64,000 bases of DNA from Methylobacter sp. KS41 (GTDB lineage: Bacteria > Pseudomonadota > Gammaproteobacteria > Methylococcales > Methylomonadaceae): the NCBI GenBank assembly GCA_002862125.1, contig PHSP01000001.1, positions 248,001 to 312,000 on the forward strand. The letters run 5' to 3'. Position numbers and translations under genes: made by a program. The notes under the pieces were generated by a model. That model searched no databases. It was not told where the DNA came from and saw only the letters and a list, made by a program, of their open reading frames with translations. This document shows positions 1-10,736 of the stretch, in pieces; position 1 is the stretch's first letter, and each line of letters opens with the position of its first letter.

Positions 1-231
1 ACAATTATTATAGATTTGATCAGCGGAAGAAGATCAGAGGGACGCAATAACCTTATGCATCAACCGGACAATTTTCAGCGCTTTTTTACTGGTCAAATCT
101 GAATGCTGATTGAAATCCCGGGCCTGCTTGAACAAGCCGGTCTTCCTCTTTAACTTTCTCAAACCAAAGACGGGGGAACGCCCACTGGATTTTACAAAAA
201 GCCATAATAAACTTTTAACGCACTATACTGG
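1..231. other. Left edge, no gene seen
   Basis: No open frame with a recognisable protein and no RNA gene was seen on either strand. It lies downstream of the panD terminator on the minus strand and may hold the edge of a neighbouring gene's untranslated region. Confidence 0.4.
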
Positions 232-270
232 ATAATAAAAAACCCGCTAAGCCATATAACTTGCGGGTTT
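232..270 (-). terminator. Rho-independent terminator of the pan operon
   Basis: The arms AAACCCGC (240-247) and GCGGGTTT (263-270) pair perfectly. Read on the minus strand, the stem is followed by a run of U from the A-rich stretch at 232-240. It lies about 36 bases past the panD stop, so it should end the pcnB-folK-panBCD transcript. Confidence 0.75.
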
Positions 271-305
271 CTATATATACTTCGTTGAATCTCGATGAAT
301 CGTTG

Positions 306-686
306 TTAGGCGGCCTGAACAGGAATAGATGAGGCGGAACGGACAACTTCGTTTTTTTCGTTAAAATAAACCAGCGTGGGCTTATGACTTTCAGATTCTC
401 GTTGATCCAGAATCGCATACGCACAAACAATAATCAGGTCGCCGGGACAGGCTAAACGCGCCGCTGCGCCATTAACCGAAAATATTCCTGAACCTTTTTC
501 CGCGCGTATGGCATAAGTGGTGAAACGCGCTCCGTTGTTGATATTGTATATCTGAATTTGCTCGTATTCTCTGATGCCTGATAGATCAAGAATAGTGCCG
601 TCAATTGCGCAAGAACCCTCATAACCCAATTCTGAGCGAGTCACGGTAGCCCGGTGTAACTTCGCTTTAAGCATCGTAATTTGCAT
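306..686 (-). CDS. panD: Aspartate 1-decarboxylase
   Basis: Makes beta-alanine from L-aspartate for pantothenate synthesis in the cytoplasm. The 126-residue length is normal for the family. The pyruvoyl precursor site is visible as Gly24-Ser25 in YEGSCAID, where the chain self-cleaves and Ser25 becomes the pyruvoyl group; Lys9 and Tyr22 of the active site are also in place. It is the last gene of the minus-strand series pcnB-folK-panB-panC-panD, separated from panC by 165 bases, so it may also have its own promoter. A terminator follows at 232-270. Confidence 0.96.
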   Translation of the reverse strand: MQITMLKAKLHRATVTRSELGYEGSCAIDGTILDLSGIREYEQIQIYNINNGARFTTYAIRAEKGSGIFSVNGAAARLACPGDLIIVCAYAILDQRESESHKPTLVYFNEKNEVVRSASSIPVQAA

Positions 687-851
687 AATAAAACACTATA
701 AATACGTTTAAAAAACGAGTCATTATCCATTAATTGCAACGGTCCATCAACTTTTTAGATATCAGGCAAAAGGGGAGCTATCTTCAGATTCAGCTCGCAG
801 GCACTGGATTTAATGGACTTTGAACCCAATCATTTCTGCTTCATATTTTAC

Positions 852-1694
852 TTACCTGGAAAAATAAATATTATCAATTAACCGCGTTTTGCCCAGTTTT
901 GCTGCCGCCAATAATACCAAATCCACATCTTCCGCGGCTGCCTTTGTTAAATCACTGCCGCGGCACACGGAAAAATAATCTGTCTCAAAGCCAGCTTGCT
1001 GTAAAAACTGCAATGCCCGTTGCTCTACTTCCTCATAAGTCTGATTCCCGTCCAGAATGACATCACGCGCGGCGCATAGCGATTGGTATAGCTTAGGGGC
1101 AACTCTTTTTTCATCGTCCGTCAGATAGCCATTCCTCGAACTCATGGCCAATCCGTCAGGCTCTCTGACCGTATCCACGCCTATTATCTCAACAGGAATA
1201 TTCAAATCCCGGACCATTGTTTTTATGACGGTGAATTGTTGAAAATCTTTAAGCCCAAAAAAAGCGCTATCCGGTTGGACTATATTGAACAGTTTACTGA
1301 CAACTGTAGCGACGCCGGCAAAATGCCCAGGCCTGGAGGCGCCGCAATACCAGTCTGAAATCCCGGCTACGGTGACGGTCGTTTTGGCATCAGGCGCGTA
1401 AATATCCGTAACAGAAGGCTGAAATAATAAGTCTGCGCATTCGCCAGTCAACTTTTCCTGGTCTTCCCGTTCGGTGCGCGGGTATGTCTCGAAATCTTCT
1501 CCTGCTCCGAACTGAGTTGGATTAACAAAGATGCTGACAACGGCTCTATCCGCATTTTTTCTGGCCATCCTGACCAATTGGAGGTGACCTGCGTGCAAAT
1601 TGCCCATAGTCGGAACAAAAGCCACGCTTTCACCAGCTGAGCGCCATATTTTAACGGCCCTGCGTAACTCACATACTGTGTTAACTATTTGCAC
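852..1694 (-). CDS. panC: Pantothenate synthetase (pantoate--beta-alanine ligase)
   Basis: Joins pantoate and beta-alanine with ATP to give pantothenate. The 280-residue protein has the nucleotidyltransferase fold signature PTMGNLHAGH at residues 28-37, with the HIGH-type motif as HAGH. It also has FFGLKD near 144 and the KMSKS-like loop MSSRN near 187. The start codon sits 5 bases after the panB stop, so the two are probably translated together. It supplies the step immediately after panB and panD. Confidence 0.97.
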   Translation of the reverse strand: MQIVNTVCELRRAVKIWRSAGESVAFVPTMGNLHAGHLQLVRMARKNADRAVVSIFVNPTQFGAGEDFETYPRTEREDQEKLTGECADLLFQPSVTDIYAPDAKTTVTVAGISDWYCGASRPGHFAGVATVVSKLFNIVQPDSAFFGLKDFQQFTVIKTMVRDLNIPVEIIGVDTVREPDGLAMSSRNGYLTDDEKRVAPKLYQSLCAARDVILDGNQTYEEVEQRALQFLQQAGFETDYFSVCRGSDLTKAAAEDVDLVLLAAAKLGKTRLIDNIYFSR

Positions 1695-1699
1695 TGGTC

Positions 1700-2515
1700 C
1701 TAGAAACTGTGTTCAGAAGATGGAAATTGTAACAATTTTACAGCCTTATGATAGGCATGAATGGCGGCTTCGATAGACTCCGCATCCAGCATGAAGTTTC
1801 TGGAAAAACGGGGCCGCTTGATTATACCGATATCAAGCATGTCATAAAGCACCAGCACTTGCCCGTCGCAATCAACACCCGCGCCGATACCGATAACGGG
1901 GATGCTAAGCTGACCGCTTATTTCTTTGGCAAGCGCCGCCGGCACGCACTCCAATACCAGCATCCCTGCTCCAGCCTCTTGCAGTTGACGGGCATCGGCA
2001 ATAATTCTTGCAGCATCAGCGGGTTCTTTACCCTGAACTTTATAACCGCCCAATTGATTAATCATTTGCGGCAATAACCCTAAATGTCCGCAGACAGGAA
2101 TGCCCTGACCGGCTAAAAAACTGACGATTTCAAAACGAGGACCTTCCAATTTCACCATTTGAGCGCCGCCAATCTGCATTAATCTGGCAGCATTTTGGGC
2201 TGCAACAACAGGCGTTGTATAACTCATAAACGGCAAATCAGCGATGACGAATGCCCGCCGTCTGGCATTGCTGACGCAACGCGCATGATAAACCATGTCA
2301 TTTATAGTGACTGGGAGCGTAGTATCATGCCCCTGGACAACCATCCCCAAAGAATCGCCAACCAGCATCATATCGATGCCCGCCTTGTCGATTAACACGC
2401 TAAAACTGGCATCGTAAGCCGTTAAACAGGTGATTTTTTCGTTACGCTGTTTCATTGCCGCCAAATCATTAACCGTCAGTGCTTTTACTGTGGAATCGCT
2501 AGCATAGTGGCTCAT
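1700..2515 (-). CDS. panB: 3-methyl-2-oxobutanoate hydroxymethyltransferase
   Basis: Transfers a hydroxymethyl group from methylene-tetrahydrofolate to ketoisovalerate to form ketopantoate, the first pantothenate step. It has 271 residues, a normal length. Family motifs are clear: TCLTAYDASFS near 29-39, the metal/substrate region VGDSLGMVVQG near 52-62, and VIGIGAG near 207. Its start lies one base after the folK stop, which fits operon expression with a folate gene, logical because the enzyme consumes a folate cofactor. Confidence 0.97.
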   Translation of the reverse strand: MSHYASDSTVKALTVNDLAAMKQRNEKITCLTAYDASFSVLIDKAGIDMMLVGDSLGMVVQGHDTTLPVTINDMVYHARCVSNARRRAFVIADLPFMSYTTPVVAAQNAARLMQIGGAQMVKLEGPRFEIVSFLAGQGIPVCGHLGLLPQMINQLGGYKVQGKEPADAARIIADARQLQEAGAGMLVLECVPAALAKEISGQLSIPVIGIGAGVDCDGQVLVLYDMLDIGIIKRPRFSRNFMLDAESIEAAIHAYHKAVKLLQFPSSEHSF

Positions 2516-2516
2516 A

Positions 2517-3020
2517 TCAATTCATACGCCTCAGACCGGACAATGGGCACTTAGCAAGCAGTCCGGAAATAGGCCCCTTGCCAGGCACAACCAATTGCGG
2601 GGCTATTTCAAATAAAGGATATAAAACAAAAGATCTTTCATCCAAACCTTTGTGGGGAACAATTAAGTCAGGTAAGTTAATCTCCTGATCTCCATAAATC
2701 AAAATATCCAAATCCAATGTTCTAGCTCCCCATCGCTCACCTTTTCTTTCTCGTCCATGGTCATTCTCGATTGCTTGCAGACAATGCAACAAATCCATTG
2801 GAGATAAGTCTGTTGCGACGCACATAACTGCATTGACATAATCCGGTTGATTTTGCGGCCCCATAGGCAAACTGTGATACAAACTGGAAAACGCCAATTC
2901 CCGTATATCAGCAATTGAAGCTATTACAGCACGAGCTGATTTGATTTGCGCAACTGGCTGGGCAAGGTTGCTGCCCAAGCCGATATAGGCGACAACCGGG
3001 GCATTTTTTGAGTATTTCAT
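2517..3020 (-). CDS. folK: 2-amino-4-hydroxy-6-hydroxymethyldihydropteridine pyrophosphokinase
   Basis: Transfers pyrophosphate from ATP to 6-hydroxymethyl-dihydropterin in folate synthesis. The 167-residue chain opens with YIGLGSNLA and carries the HPPK signature RWGARTLDLDILIYG near 97-111, whose two aspartates bind magnesium. It is placed between pcnB (62 bases upstream) and panB (1 base downstream), a common gammaproteobacterial arrangement. Confidence 0.96.
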   Translation of the reverse strand: MKYSKNAPVVAYIGLGSNLAQPVAQIKSARAVIASIADIRELAFSSLYHSLPMGPQNQPDYVNAVMCVATDLSPMDLLHCLQAIENDHGRERKGERWGARTLDLDILIYGDQEINLPDLIVPHKGLDERSFVLYPLFEIAPQLVVPGKGPISGLLAKCPLSGLRRMN

Positions 3021-3082
3021 AGTTAATCCATAGGCACAAGGTTCTTGCGAAAGGAAAGCAGCAGCTAATTTCGCATTACAAC

Positions 3083-4432
3083 CTAAACCTCTTTCCCTGT
3101 AGGGCTACCTTTAACATATCCCCGGTAGTTTCTTTTTCGCCCTGATTTACTGCCTTGAGCTTTACGTGAAGGCTGAGTCATTTTTCTTTGTTCGTTTTCA
3201 TTGGCATTCTGATATTTACCCCACCATTGCGCTAATTCAGGATCGGCTCCGCCTGTTTCAGCACGTAATAACAGGAAATCATAACCCGCCCTAAAACGGG
3301 GATGCGTGAGCAAGCGGCTGGGTTTAGATCCAATGCGCGCATTAAACTTGGGTTGCAAGCTCCAAACTTCACGCATAGCCATCGTAATATGGCGAGGTAA
3401 AGCGGTGCTTTTAATCTGCATGGAGATAACTTCATTGGCGGCATCCTGATAAGCAATGAATTCAACCGTACCAAGCGCTATCTTTTCTTTAGCCCGCATC
3501 TGAACGGATTCCCACAACATAGCCGCAAATAAAAAATAAGCGGTAACGGTTTTACCCTCGGCTATTCTGGTATCGGAATTATCCAACGCTTTAATCAGCA
3601 ATAATCGTGGAAATCCATTGTCCTCTACGGATAAACATTTTTCGGTAGCCGGAAACAACACTTGAAAAAGCCCATAATGTCTTAACATTTCAAACGTTTG
3701 CAGCGCGCAACCGGACATGAATAACTTTAACGCTTCATCATAAAGCCGTGCAGGGGGTATGCTGAACAACAATTCTGCCGCCTTATGCATGGCTTTTTCA
3801 CAATCGGGATGCAAGTTAAAGCTGAGCTTAACGGCAAAACGGACTGCCCGGAGCATTCTCACCGGGTCTTCGCGAAAACGCGTTTCAGGATCGCCTATTA
3901 GTCTTAGTGTCGCTGCTTTATGGTCCGCCATACCGCTAACATAATCCACGACTGAAAAGTCTTTTATGTCGTAATAAAGCGCATTTACCGTAAAATCCCT
4001 GCGCCAAACATCTTCCTCAATAGTGCCGTAGACATTATCTCGCAATAAACGCCCTTCCTTATTCAAGACCTGCTTGTCATTTTTCTCTTCTCCTGCGCCT
4101 CGAAAAGTTGCAACTTCAATAACTTCCCTGCCGAAATGCACATGCGCCAGGCGAAACCTGCGGCCAATCAAGCGGCAATTACGAAACACCTTCTTGATTT
4201 GCTCAGGATCAGCATTGGTTACGACATCAAAATCCTTGGGTTCGCGTCCCAGCAATAAATCTCGCACACATCCGCCGACAAGGTAGGCTTTGAAGCCCTC
4301 CTTCTGCAACTTGTATAAAACCTTCAGCGCGTTTTCGCTAATCTGGGAGCGTGAGATATTATGCTCCGAGCGCGAATATATTCGGGCTTGCGTAGCATCC
4401 GGCCCAGCCTCGTTTCTGGCTGAAGTAATCAA
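3083..4432 (-). CDS. pcnB: Poly(A) polymerase I
   Basis: Adds 3' poly(A) tails that mark RNAs for decay. The nucleotidyltransferase core shows LVGGCVRDLLLG near 51-62 and KDFDVVTNA with the metal-binding aspartates. The RNA-binding stretch RRDFTVNALYYD follows, and the C-terminus is strongly basic (GRKRNYRG), as in E. coli PcnB. The 449-residue frame begins at a TTG (4432). No ATG lies between it and the conserved N-terminus, and SRSEHNISRSQISENAL aligns with E. coli PcnB residues before the core, so TTG is the probable start although no good ribosome-binding site is visible. Confidence 0.94.
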   Translation of the reverse strand: MITSARNEAGPDATQARIYSRSEHNISRSQISENALKVLYKLQKEGFKAYLVGGCVRDLLLGREPKDFDVVTNADPEQIKKVFRNCRLIGRRFRLAHVHFGREVIEVATFRGAGEEKNDKQVLNKEGRLLRDNVYGTIEEDVWRRDFTVNALYYDIKDFSVVDYVSGMADHKAATLRLIGDPETRFREDPVRMLRAVRFAVKLSFNLHPDCEKAMHKAAELLFSIPPARLYDEALKLFMSGCALQTFEMLRHYGLFQVLFPATEKCLSVEDNGFPRLLLIKALDNSDTRIAEGKTVTAYFLFAAMLWESVQMRAKEKIALGTVEFIAYQDAANEVISMQIKSTALPRHITMAMREVWSLQPKFNARIGSKPSRLLTHPRFRAGYDFLLLRAETGGADPELAQWWGKYQNANENEQRKMTQPSRKAQGSKSGRKRNYRGYVKGSPTGKEV

Positions 4433-4673
4433 TTTTTTAAAGAATTTTAAAATAGCCTTTAACCCTGTTTGTTTTTATTATTTATGGCAATCATATCATT
4501 TGATACATTCTATCTTGCAATCAATCTTCTTTTTTTTACATTACCCTTTTGAATATAGTAAAATTATCGCACTGATTTTTACAAGCGCCCATTGTGTATT
4601 TATAGTGAAAAAAGATCAGGCAACCATTTTTTAAACATTCGCACCAAACATTTGCGTAATTGACGGGATTGTT

Positions 4674-4853
4674 ATGTTCAAAAATATTCTTAATGCCTTC
4701 ATAGACCATCCTATACTGACCAGCATTTTTGTAGCAGATTTTGGCATTCTTCTGTTCCATAGACCGCCTTTCTTATTTTCCCTGATAATGCTGGGCGCAC
4801 TGATGGCGATGTGCATGTATTTTGGTCAAAAATTAGCTTTATTTAAAGATTAA
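4674..4853 (+). CDS. Small hydrophobic protein of unknown function
   Basis: A 59-residue open frame starting MFKNILNAFIDHP. It has a long hydrophobic stretch from about residue 15 to 51 (one or two membrane segments) and ends in QKLALFKD. A GGGA ribosome-binding site lies about 6 bases before the ATG. Its TAA stop is immediately followed, in the same frame, by the TTG start of the RDD gene, so the two are likely coupled. I do not recognise a family. Confidence 0.6.
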   Translation: MFKNILNAFIDHPILTSIFVADFGILLFHRPPFLFSLIMLGALMAMCMYFGQKLALFKD

Positions 4854-5321
4854 TTGACATCGAAAACAAAAAACGTATTAAAACCAGGCCAGAGTTTTCC
4901 GTCTGCTCCTGGTTTTTTTCGCCGTTTAGCGGCACAAATCTACGATCTCATCCTGCTGACCGCGCTTTTATTCGTTGCCACCGCGCTATTGCTTCCTTTC
5001 ACCTCCGGCGAAGCAGTCAGCGCCCAACAAACATTATTTTACCGTATCTACCTGACAGTGATCAGCTTCCTTTTTTATGGCTGGTTCTGGACACATGGCG
5101 GGCAAACATTAGGCATGCGCGCCTGGAAAATAAAAGTTCTGACCCTGGATCAGAAAAACATCAACTGGACACAGGCCTTGTTACGCTTTTTAACAGCCAT
5201 GGTCTCTTTCGGCTTTTTCGGACTTGGCTTCCTGTGGATTCTTATTGATAAAAGCCGGCGCGGTTGGCACGATCACCTATCAAAAACAGCTTTATTTTTT
5301 GACCCTCAAAAAATTAATTGA
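4854..5321 (+). CDS. RDD family membrane protein
   Basis: A 155-residue integral membrane protein. The RDD signature is FFRRLAAQIYDLIL near residues 21-34, followed by a hydrophobic helix, then a second and third segment, with the conserved GGQTLGMRAWKIKV near 82-95 and a late GWHDHLSKT. RDD proteins are small membrane proteins, some linked to ion exchange, but no substrate can be named here. The start is TTG directly abutting the TAA of the upstream small gene, and no ATG is available before the conserved region. Confidence 0.85.
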   Translation: MTSKTKNVLKPGQSFPSAPGFFRRLAAQIYDLILLTALLFVATALLLPFTSGEAVSAQQTLFYRIYLTVISFLFYGWFWTHGGQTLGMRAWKIKVLTLDQKNINWTQALLRFLTAMVSFGFFGLGFLWILIDKSRRGWHDHLSKTALFFDPQKIN

Positions 5322-5403
5322 CACTACCGGAACAGATGCTCGTTTGACATCACCACAATATCATTCTTTTGTGTTATAAAATACCTGAATACAGCCATAA
5401 ATC

Positions 5404-7455
5404 ATGATCGACACTATGACCAATCCTTTATTAAAAGACGCCGCCCTCCCCTTGTTTTCCCAAATAAAACCGGAACATATTGAACCCGCTATCACCCAAC
5501 TATTGGCCGAAGCGCGCGCTGTAGTCAACCAGCATCTTCAAGCAACCGCCCTGTACACATGGGAAAATCTGATTGAGCCGCTGGAAAACGCTGAAGACAG
5601 GCTCAACAAAGCCTGGTCTCCAGTCAGTCATCTCAATTCTGTGGTCAACTCCGATGGATTACGCGAAGCTTATAACGCCTGCCTGCCCAAACTCAGCGCC
5701 TATTCCACTGAAATGGGACAAAACGATCAACTGTTTAATGCCTATCAAGTTATTGCCAACAGCGATGAATTTACAACGCTGGATATTGCTCAACAGAAAA
5801 TCATCCATAATGCCCTAAGAGACTTCAAATTATCAGGCGTAGACCTGGACAGTGAAAAAAAGCAGCGTTACAAGGAAATCTGTCAGGAGTTATCACGACT
5901 TGCCAGCAACTACGAAGAAAATCTTCTGGATGCGACTAATGCCTGGAGCAAGCTTATCAGAGATGAGCAGGATTTGGCGGGATTGCCCGAGTCTGCGATG
6001 GCTCAAGCAAAACAAACGGCGGAAAGCCGGAACGAAGAAGGCTGGATGATAACCCTGCAATTTCCATCCTATCAAGCCGTCATGACTTACGCTGATGACC
6101 GGGAATTACGCCGCGAGCACTACGAAGCTTTCTCAACTCGCGCTTCTGACCAGGGCCCGCAGGCAGGGCGTTGGGACAATAGTCTGAACATGGAACAAAT
6201 ACTGGCGCTACGCCATGAAAAAGCCCGGCTATTAGGCTTCAACAACTATGCTGAACTGTCCCTGGCTACAAAAATGGCCGGCAAGCCTGATGATGTCATG
6301 CATTTCCTGGAAGATTTGGCCGATAGATCCTGGCGGCAAGCACGTAAGGATCTAGCCGAATTACGCGAATATGCCCAACAACATCACGGCATCAAGGACC
6401 TTCAATCCTGGGATTTAGGCTATTATTCGGAAAAAATGCGTCAGCATTATTACCAGCTCTCCCAGGAAGAAGTTAAAACCTATTTTCCTATCACCAGCGT
6501 ATTACCCGGACTGTTTGCCGTAGTAGAAAAACTGTACGGCTTAAATATAAGCGAGATCGGTGCGTTTGACAGCTGGCATCCGGATGTGCGTTTTTTTCAG
6601 ATACATGACAATGCCGGCCAGCTTCGCGGCAAGTTTTATATCGATCTTTATGCCCGCGCCAAAAAACGCGGCGGAGCCTGGATGGATGACTGCGTTGGCC
6701 GTAAAAAAACCAATGACGCCATTCAAATCCCGGTCGCTTACCTGACCTGCAACTTTACTCCGCCAACCGGAGATGTTCCTGCCTTGCTAAGCCATGATGA
6801 AGTCATCACCCTGTTTCATGAATTCGGTCACGGTTTACACCATATGCTTACCAAAGTTGATTATCTGGGAGTTTCCGGCATTAACGGCGTCGAATGGGAC
6901 GCGGTTGAACTGCCTAGTCAATTTATGGAAAACTGGTGTTGGGAACAGGAAGCGCTGGCGTTGATTTCAGGACATTATCAAACCGGCGAACCATTACCCG
7001 AAACCTTGTTTAACAAAATGCTAGCCGCGAAAAACTTTCAGGCCGGCATGATAATGGTAAGACAACTGGAATTCAGCCTGTTTGATTTTAGAATTCATCA
7101 GGATTACGATCCCGAAAAAGGCGGCCGCATCTATGAAGTTCTGGAACAAGTCAGAGACCAGGTTGCCGTTGTTCAACCGCCAAAATTCAACCGTTTTGCC
7201 CATGGTTTTTCACATATTTTTGCCGGCGGTTATGCGGCTGGTTATTACAGCTATAAATGGGCGGAAGTTTTATCCAGTGACGCTTTTTCCTTATTTGAGG
7301 AAAAGGGTATATTTAACCAGGAAGCCGGTAAAGCCTTTTTAACAAATATTCTTGAGCAAGGCGGCAGCCAGGATGCAATGGACCTATTTATCAAATTCCG
7401 CGGCCGTAAACCGACAATTGACGCGCTGTTAAGACATAACGGCATCGCTGCATGA
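5404..7455 (+). CDS. prlC: Oligopeptidase A (M3 zinc metallopeptidase)
   Basis: A cytoplasmic thimet-type peptidase that degrades short peptides, including cleaved signal peptides. At 683 residues it matches E. coli PrlC/OpdA (680). The zinc site HEFGH lies at residues 472-476 in the longer motif [12 protein letters not shown], with the third ligand in [10 protein letters not shown] downstream. A second ATG at codon 5 is an equally possible start. The stop codon overlaps the ubiD ATG (ATGA at 7452-7455), so the two genes are translationally coupled. Confidence 0.96.
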   Translation: MIDTMTNPLLKDAALPLFSQIKPEHIEPAITQLLAEARAVVNQHLQATALYTWENLIEPLENAEDRLNKAWSPVSHLNSVVNSDGLREAYNACLPKLSAYSTEMGQNDQLFNAYQVIANSDEFTTLDIAQQKIIHNALRDFKLSGVDLDSEKKQRYKEICQELSRLASNYEENLLDATNAWSKLIRDEQDLAGLPESAMAQAKQTAESRNEEGWMITLQFPSYQAVMTYADDRELRREHYEAFSTRASDQGPQAGRWDNSLNMEQILALRHEKARLLGFNNYAELSLATKMAGKPDDVMHFLEDLADRSWRQARKDLAELREYAQQHHGIKDLQSWDLGYYSEKMRQHYYQLSQEEVKTYFPITSVLPGLFAVVEKLYGLNISEIGAFDSWHPDVRFFQIHDNAGQLRGKFYIDLYARAKKRGGAWMDDCVGRKKTNDAIQIPVAYLTCNFTPPTGDVPALLSHDEVITLFHEFGHGLHHMLTKVDYLGVSGINGVEWDAVELPSQFMENWCWEQEALALISGHYQTGEPLPETLFNKMLAAKNFQAGMIMVRQLEFSLFDFRIHQDYDPEKGGRIYEVLEQVRDQVAVVQPPKFNRFAHGFSHIFAGGYAAGYYSYKWAEVLSSDAFSLFEEKGIFNQEAGKAFLTNILEQGGSQDAMDLFIKFRGRKPTIDALLRHNGIAA

Positions 7456-8912
7456 CATACCGGGATCTCCGTGATTTTATCAAACAACTGGAAAAGCAGG
7501 GCGAGCTTAAACGGGTTACCATATCCGTTGATCCCTGCCTGGAAATGACTGAAATTTGTGACCGCGCCTTAAAACAGGGCGGCCCTGCGCTGCTGTTTGA
7601 AAATCCGACAGGCTACAACATTCCGGTATTAGCCAACCTGTTTGGCACGCCCCGCCGTGTCGCCATGGGCATGGGCGCGGAATCGGTAACCGAGCTGCGC
7701 GGCATTGGTGAATTATTGGCGACCTTAAAAGAACCGGAGCCGCCCAAAGGTATGAAAGATGCCTGGGAAAAATTTCCTGTCTTCAAGCAAGTGCTGAATA
7801 TGGCGCCCAAATTGATTTCATCCCCGCCTTGCCAGGAACTGGTCCGCGAAGGCGCTGAGATTGATTTGAGCGTTTATCCTATTCAAACCTGCTGGCCGGA
7901 AGATGCCGCGCCTTTAATTACCTGGCCGTTGGTGATTACCAAAGGCCCCAATAAAGACCGGCAAAATCTGGGCATTTATCGCCAGCAAGTTATCGCCAAA
8001 AACAAGGTTATCATGCGCTGGCTCACTCATCGGGGCGGCGCATTGGATTTTAAGGAGTGGCAAAAAGCCAATCCCGGCAGGCCTTTCCCGGTATCGGTTG
8101 CCCTCGGCGCAGACCCTGCAACCATACTCGCCGCAGTCACTCCCGTTCCCGACACCTTATCCGAATACGCTTTTGCCGGCTTGTTGCGCGGCAGTAAAAC
8201 CGAGGTGGCCAACTGCCTGATAAATGATCTGCAAGTTCCCGCAAGCGCTGAAATAGTCCTGGAAGGCTTTATTTATCCCGGAGAAACCGCCAAGGAAGGG
8301 CCGTTTGGCGATCATACCGGCTATTACAATGAAGTCGATGAATTTCCGGTTTTTACCATAGAACGTATCACCCAGCGCCAGGCGCCCATTTATCACAGCA
8401 CTTTTACCGGCAGACCCCCGGATGAACCAGCCGTACTGGGCGTTGCCTTAAATGAGGTCTTCGTGCCAATTTTACAAAAACAATTTCCGGAAATTGTCGA
8501 TTTTTACCTGCCGCCCGAAGGCTGTTCTTACCGCATGGCAGTCATCAGCATGAAAAAGCAATACGCGGGTCATGCCAAACGCGTCATGCTGGGCACCTGG
8601 TCGTATTTGCGGCAGTTCATGTACACCAAGTTCGTGATAGTCGTCGACGATGATGTCAATGTCCGCAACTGGGAGGATGTCATCTGGGCAATCACCACGC
8701 GCATGGATCCAGCCAGGGATTTGACCATACTGGAAAATACGCCGATTGATTATCTTGACTTCGCCTCGCCTGTTTCAGGATTAGGCTCCAAAGTCGGCTT
8801 TGATGCGACTAATAAATGGCCAGGAGAAACCAACCGTGAATGGGGCAGACCGATTGTAATGTCGCCAGAGGTGATCAAGAAAGTCGATGAGATGTGGGAT
8901 TCTTTGTTTTAA
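7452..8912 (+). CDS. ubiD: 4-hydroxy-3-polyprenylbenzoate decarboxylase
   Basis: Removes the carboxyl group of the polyprenylated ring in ubiquinone synthesis using prenylated FMN made by a UbiX partner, which is not in this window. The 486-residue protein is close to the E. coli length (497). It shows [11 protein letters not shown], the cofactor-site region NLGIYRQQV with its arginine, and the catalytic glutamates in [12 protein letters not shown] near 283-294. It overlaps prlC by 4 bases. No terminator was recognised after it. Confidence 0.96.
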   Translation: MTYRDLRDFIKQLEKQGELKRVTISVDPCLEMTEICDRALKQGGPALLFENPTGYNIPVLANLFGTPRRVAMGMGAESVTELRGIGELLATLKEPEPPKGMKDAWEKFPVFKQVLNMAPKLISSPPCQELVREGAEIDLSVYPIQTCWPEDAAPLITWPLVITKGPNKDRQNLGIYRQQVIAKNKVIMRWLTHRGGALDFKEWQKANPGRPFPVSVALGADPATILAAVTPVPDTLSEYAFAGLLRGSKTEVANCLINDLQVPASAEIVLEGFIYPGETAKEGPFGDHTGYYNEVDEFPVFTIERITQRQAPIYHSTFTGRPPDEPAVLGVALNEVFVPILQKQFPEIVDFYLPPEGCSYRMAVISMKKQYAGHAKRVMLGTWSYLRQFMYTKFVIVVDDDVNVRNWEDVIWAITTRMDPARDLTILENTPIDYLDFASPVSGLGSKVGFDATNKWPGETNREWGRPIVMSPEVIKKVDEMWDSLF

Positions 8913-9718
8913 ACAACGATCAGGTTGATTTTCTGTCATTGCTTAACCCGGCTTGCTTGTTAAGTTTGATAATAACCCGTAAAAGCACTGCCAACGCTTT
9001 GATTTGAATAGGAGATCACAATTGCGCCTACACCATTTCCAAAATCGTAATCGTCAAAGCTGTCAGTGGGGCCAGAGGTTGTCGAGCCCGGTAATCCTGA
9101 ATAATTTGCAGCGCTTGCCCAAATGGGCATGACTGCAGAAAATACAGCAGGGAATAACCTTTAGTCTGTAACGAGCGATAGCAACATTGTTATGGCGCAA
9201 TACGTTCTTGCCGTTATATTCCTGACCGCCCATTCCTCAAAGAAAATTCCTGCAGCTCTGGGGGTGTCCAAAAATAGCCATAAATGCAAATAAACTCAAA
9301 TTCCTTATCTTCCAATTTTCATGCAATAATGCCACTGGGCTACCCCTTGTCAGCTCTTTTCAAATCAAGCGGGATTGAATTTGAATCTAACCTTTACTCG
9401 TTAAAGAGCCAATCGAAACGTCAACCATAAAAAATAACTTAAGTATAAAAGCCAATCTTGTCTACAGGACAGAAAGAAGCAGCCATAGGTTTCCAAAAGG
9501 CTATGAGCATTTTGTTTGATGATTATCTTGGCCTGTGGAATTGTATCGCTCTAACTCAACATGGTTGCTATTGGACCTGCCTAAGTTATTCACACACGCT
9601 CCTAAGCTCTAATTAGTATTAAAAGCATTTTTGCAAGATTTATTGCCTGACGCTACAATCATTGCGCTTCCGGGGTTTTATCTATTCATCATTTAAATAA
9701 AAATTTCAAGGTTTTAAA
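8913..9718. other. Long intergenic region with a possible decayed frame
   Basis: No intact gene is seen in 806 bases. On the minus strand, an open stretch at 9028-9189 encodes about 54 residues without a start, ending LAPLTALTITILEMV. This resembles the tail of a transposase-like protein, but the family is not identified. The rest is AT-rich and featureless. The plus-strand sulfotransferase promoter must lie near the right end. Confidence 0.35.
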
Positions 9719-10663
9719 ATGGCAAACAATGCTAACCCAATCTTCATTGTAGGCGCAGCCCGCTCAGGAACGACCTTCCTTCAATATATGCTCCGCTCCC
9801 ATCCGGAAATATCTTTACCAACCGGTGAATCCCATTTTTTTATACCCTTTTACCAGCGACGTAATGAGTTTGGCGATTTATCAGATATTACCCGCTTAAG
9901 GGATTTAGTAAAAGAACTCTATCAATTCCATCCGGATTTTTTTGATGGGGATTTGCATGGAATTCAGTTTAATGCCGAATCCATAACTCAACAACTTCAT
10001 AAGCTTGATATTAAATCAATACCCGAAGTTATTTCCGGTATTTTCCAGATTAACGCGGAAGCAGAGGGTAAGACGAGATGGGGGGATAAAACTCCTTATT
10101 ATGTCTTACACCTGGATACTATTCTTGAAATGTTTCCCAACGCCCAAATTGTACACTTGATTCGTGATGGACGGGATTGTGCATTATCCATGCTGGAGCG
10201 AAAATGGGATTTAGAAATATTTAATACCTATCACTCCGCTTATACTTGGAATAAATATGTCTTGGCCGGAGAATCATTTGGGCAAAAGCATCCGGAACAT
10301 TATTATAAAATTTATTATGAAGATATTTTAAATAGTCCTGAAAAAACTCTTATGGATCTTTGTCAGTTTTTGAACATTGAATTTAATACACAAGTTATAA
10401 ACTTTAACAAATCGAAGAGCCCTGGCAAAACGCCGCTAGTTTCTCAACCGATCCAGAAAGCAAATCAGGACAAGTGGAGACAAAAAATGACACCAGCTCA
10501 AATACGCATTTTTGAATCACAGGCTGGCGACACGTTACGCAAATGCGGCTATGAAACAATTTACACTCAACCTACTATAAATCGTTTCGAATGGTTCATA
10601 AATGAACTACATATTAAACTTTGTCAATTTTATTCCAAGCATTTTAAGAAAAATAAAAGATAA
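9719..10663 (+). CDS. PAPS-dependent sulfotransferase family protein
   Basis: A 314-residue protein with the two PAPS-binding motifs of the family. The 5'-phosphosulfate loop is GAARSGTTFL at residues 13-22, and the 3'-phosphate motif is HLIRDGRDCALSM near 147-159. A basic C-terminal tail ends in KHFKKNKR. The acceptor cannot be told from sequence; a sugar, peptide or lipid is possible. The gene is AT-rich with different codon use from flanking genes, stands alone after an 800-base non-coding stretch, and is convergent with hemY. This suggests acquisition by transfer. Confidence 0.85.
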   Translation: MANNANPIFIVGAARSGTTFLQYMLRSHPEISLPTGESHFFIPFYQRRNEFGDLSDITRLRDLVKELYQFHPDFFDGDLHGIQFNAESITQQLHKLDIKSIPEVISGIFQINAEAEGKTRWGDKTPYYVLHLDTILEMFPNAQIVHLIRDGRDCALSMLERKWDLEIFNTYHSAYTWNKYVLAGESFGQKHPEHYYKIYYEDILNSPEKTLMDLCQFLNIEFNTQVINFNKSKSPGKTPLVSQPIQKANQDKWRQKMTPAQIRIFESQAGDTLRKCGYETIYTQPTINRFEWFINELHIKLCQFYSKHFKKNKR

Positions 10664-10736
10664 AATTGCTTAAATATTATTCACAATACTGCTAATTTTG
10701 ATACTTCAGTCTTAGAAGATATAGTACAAGCGCGGT

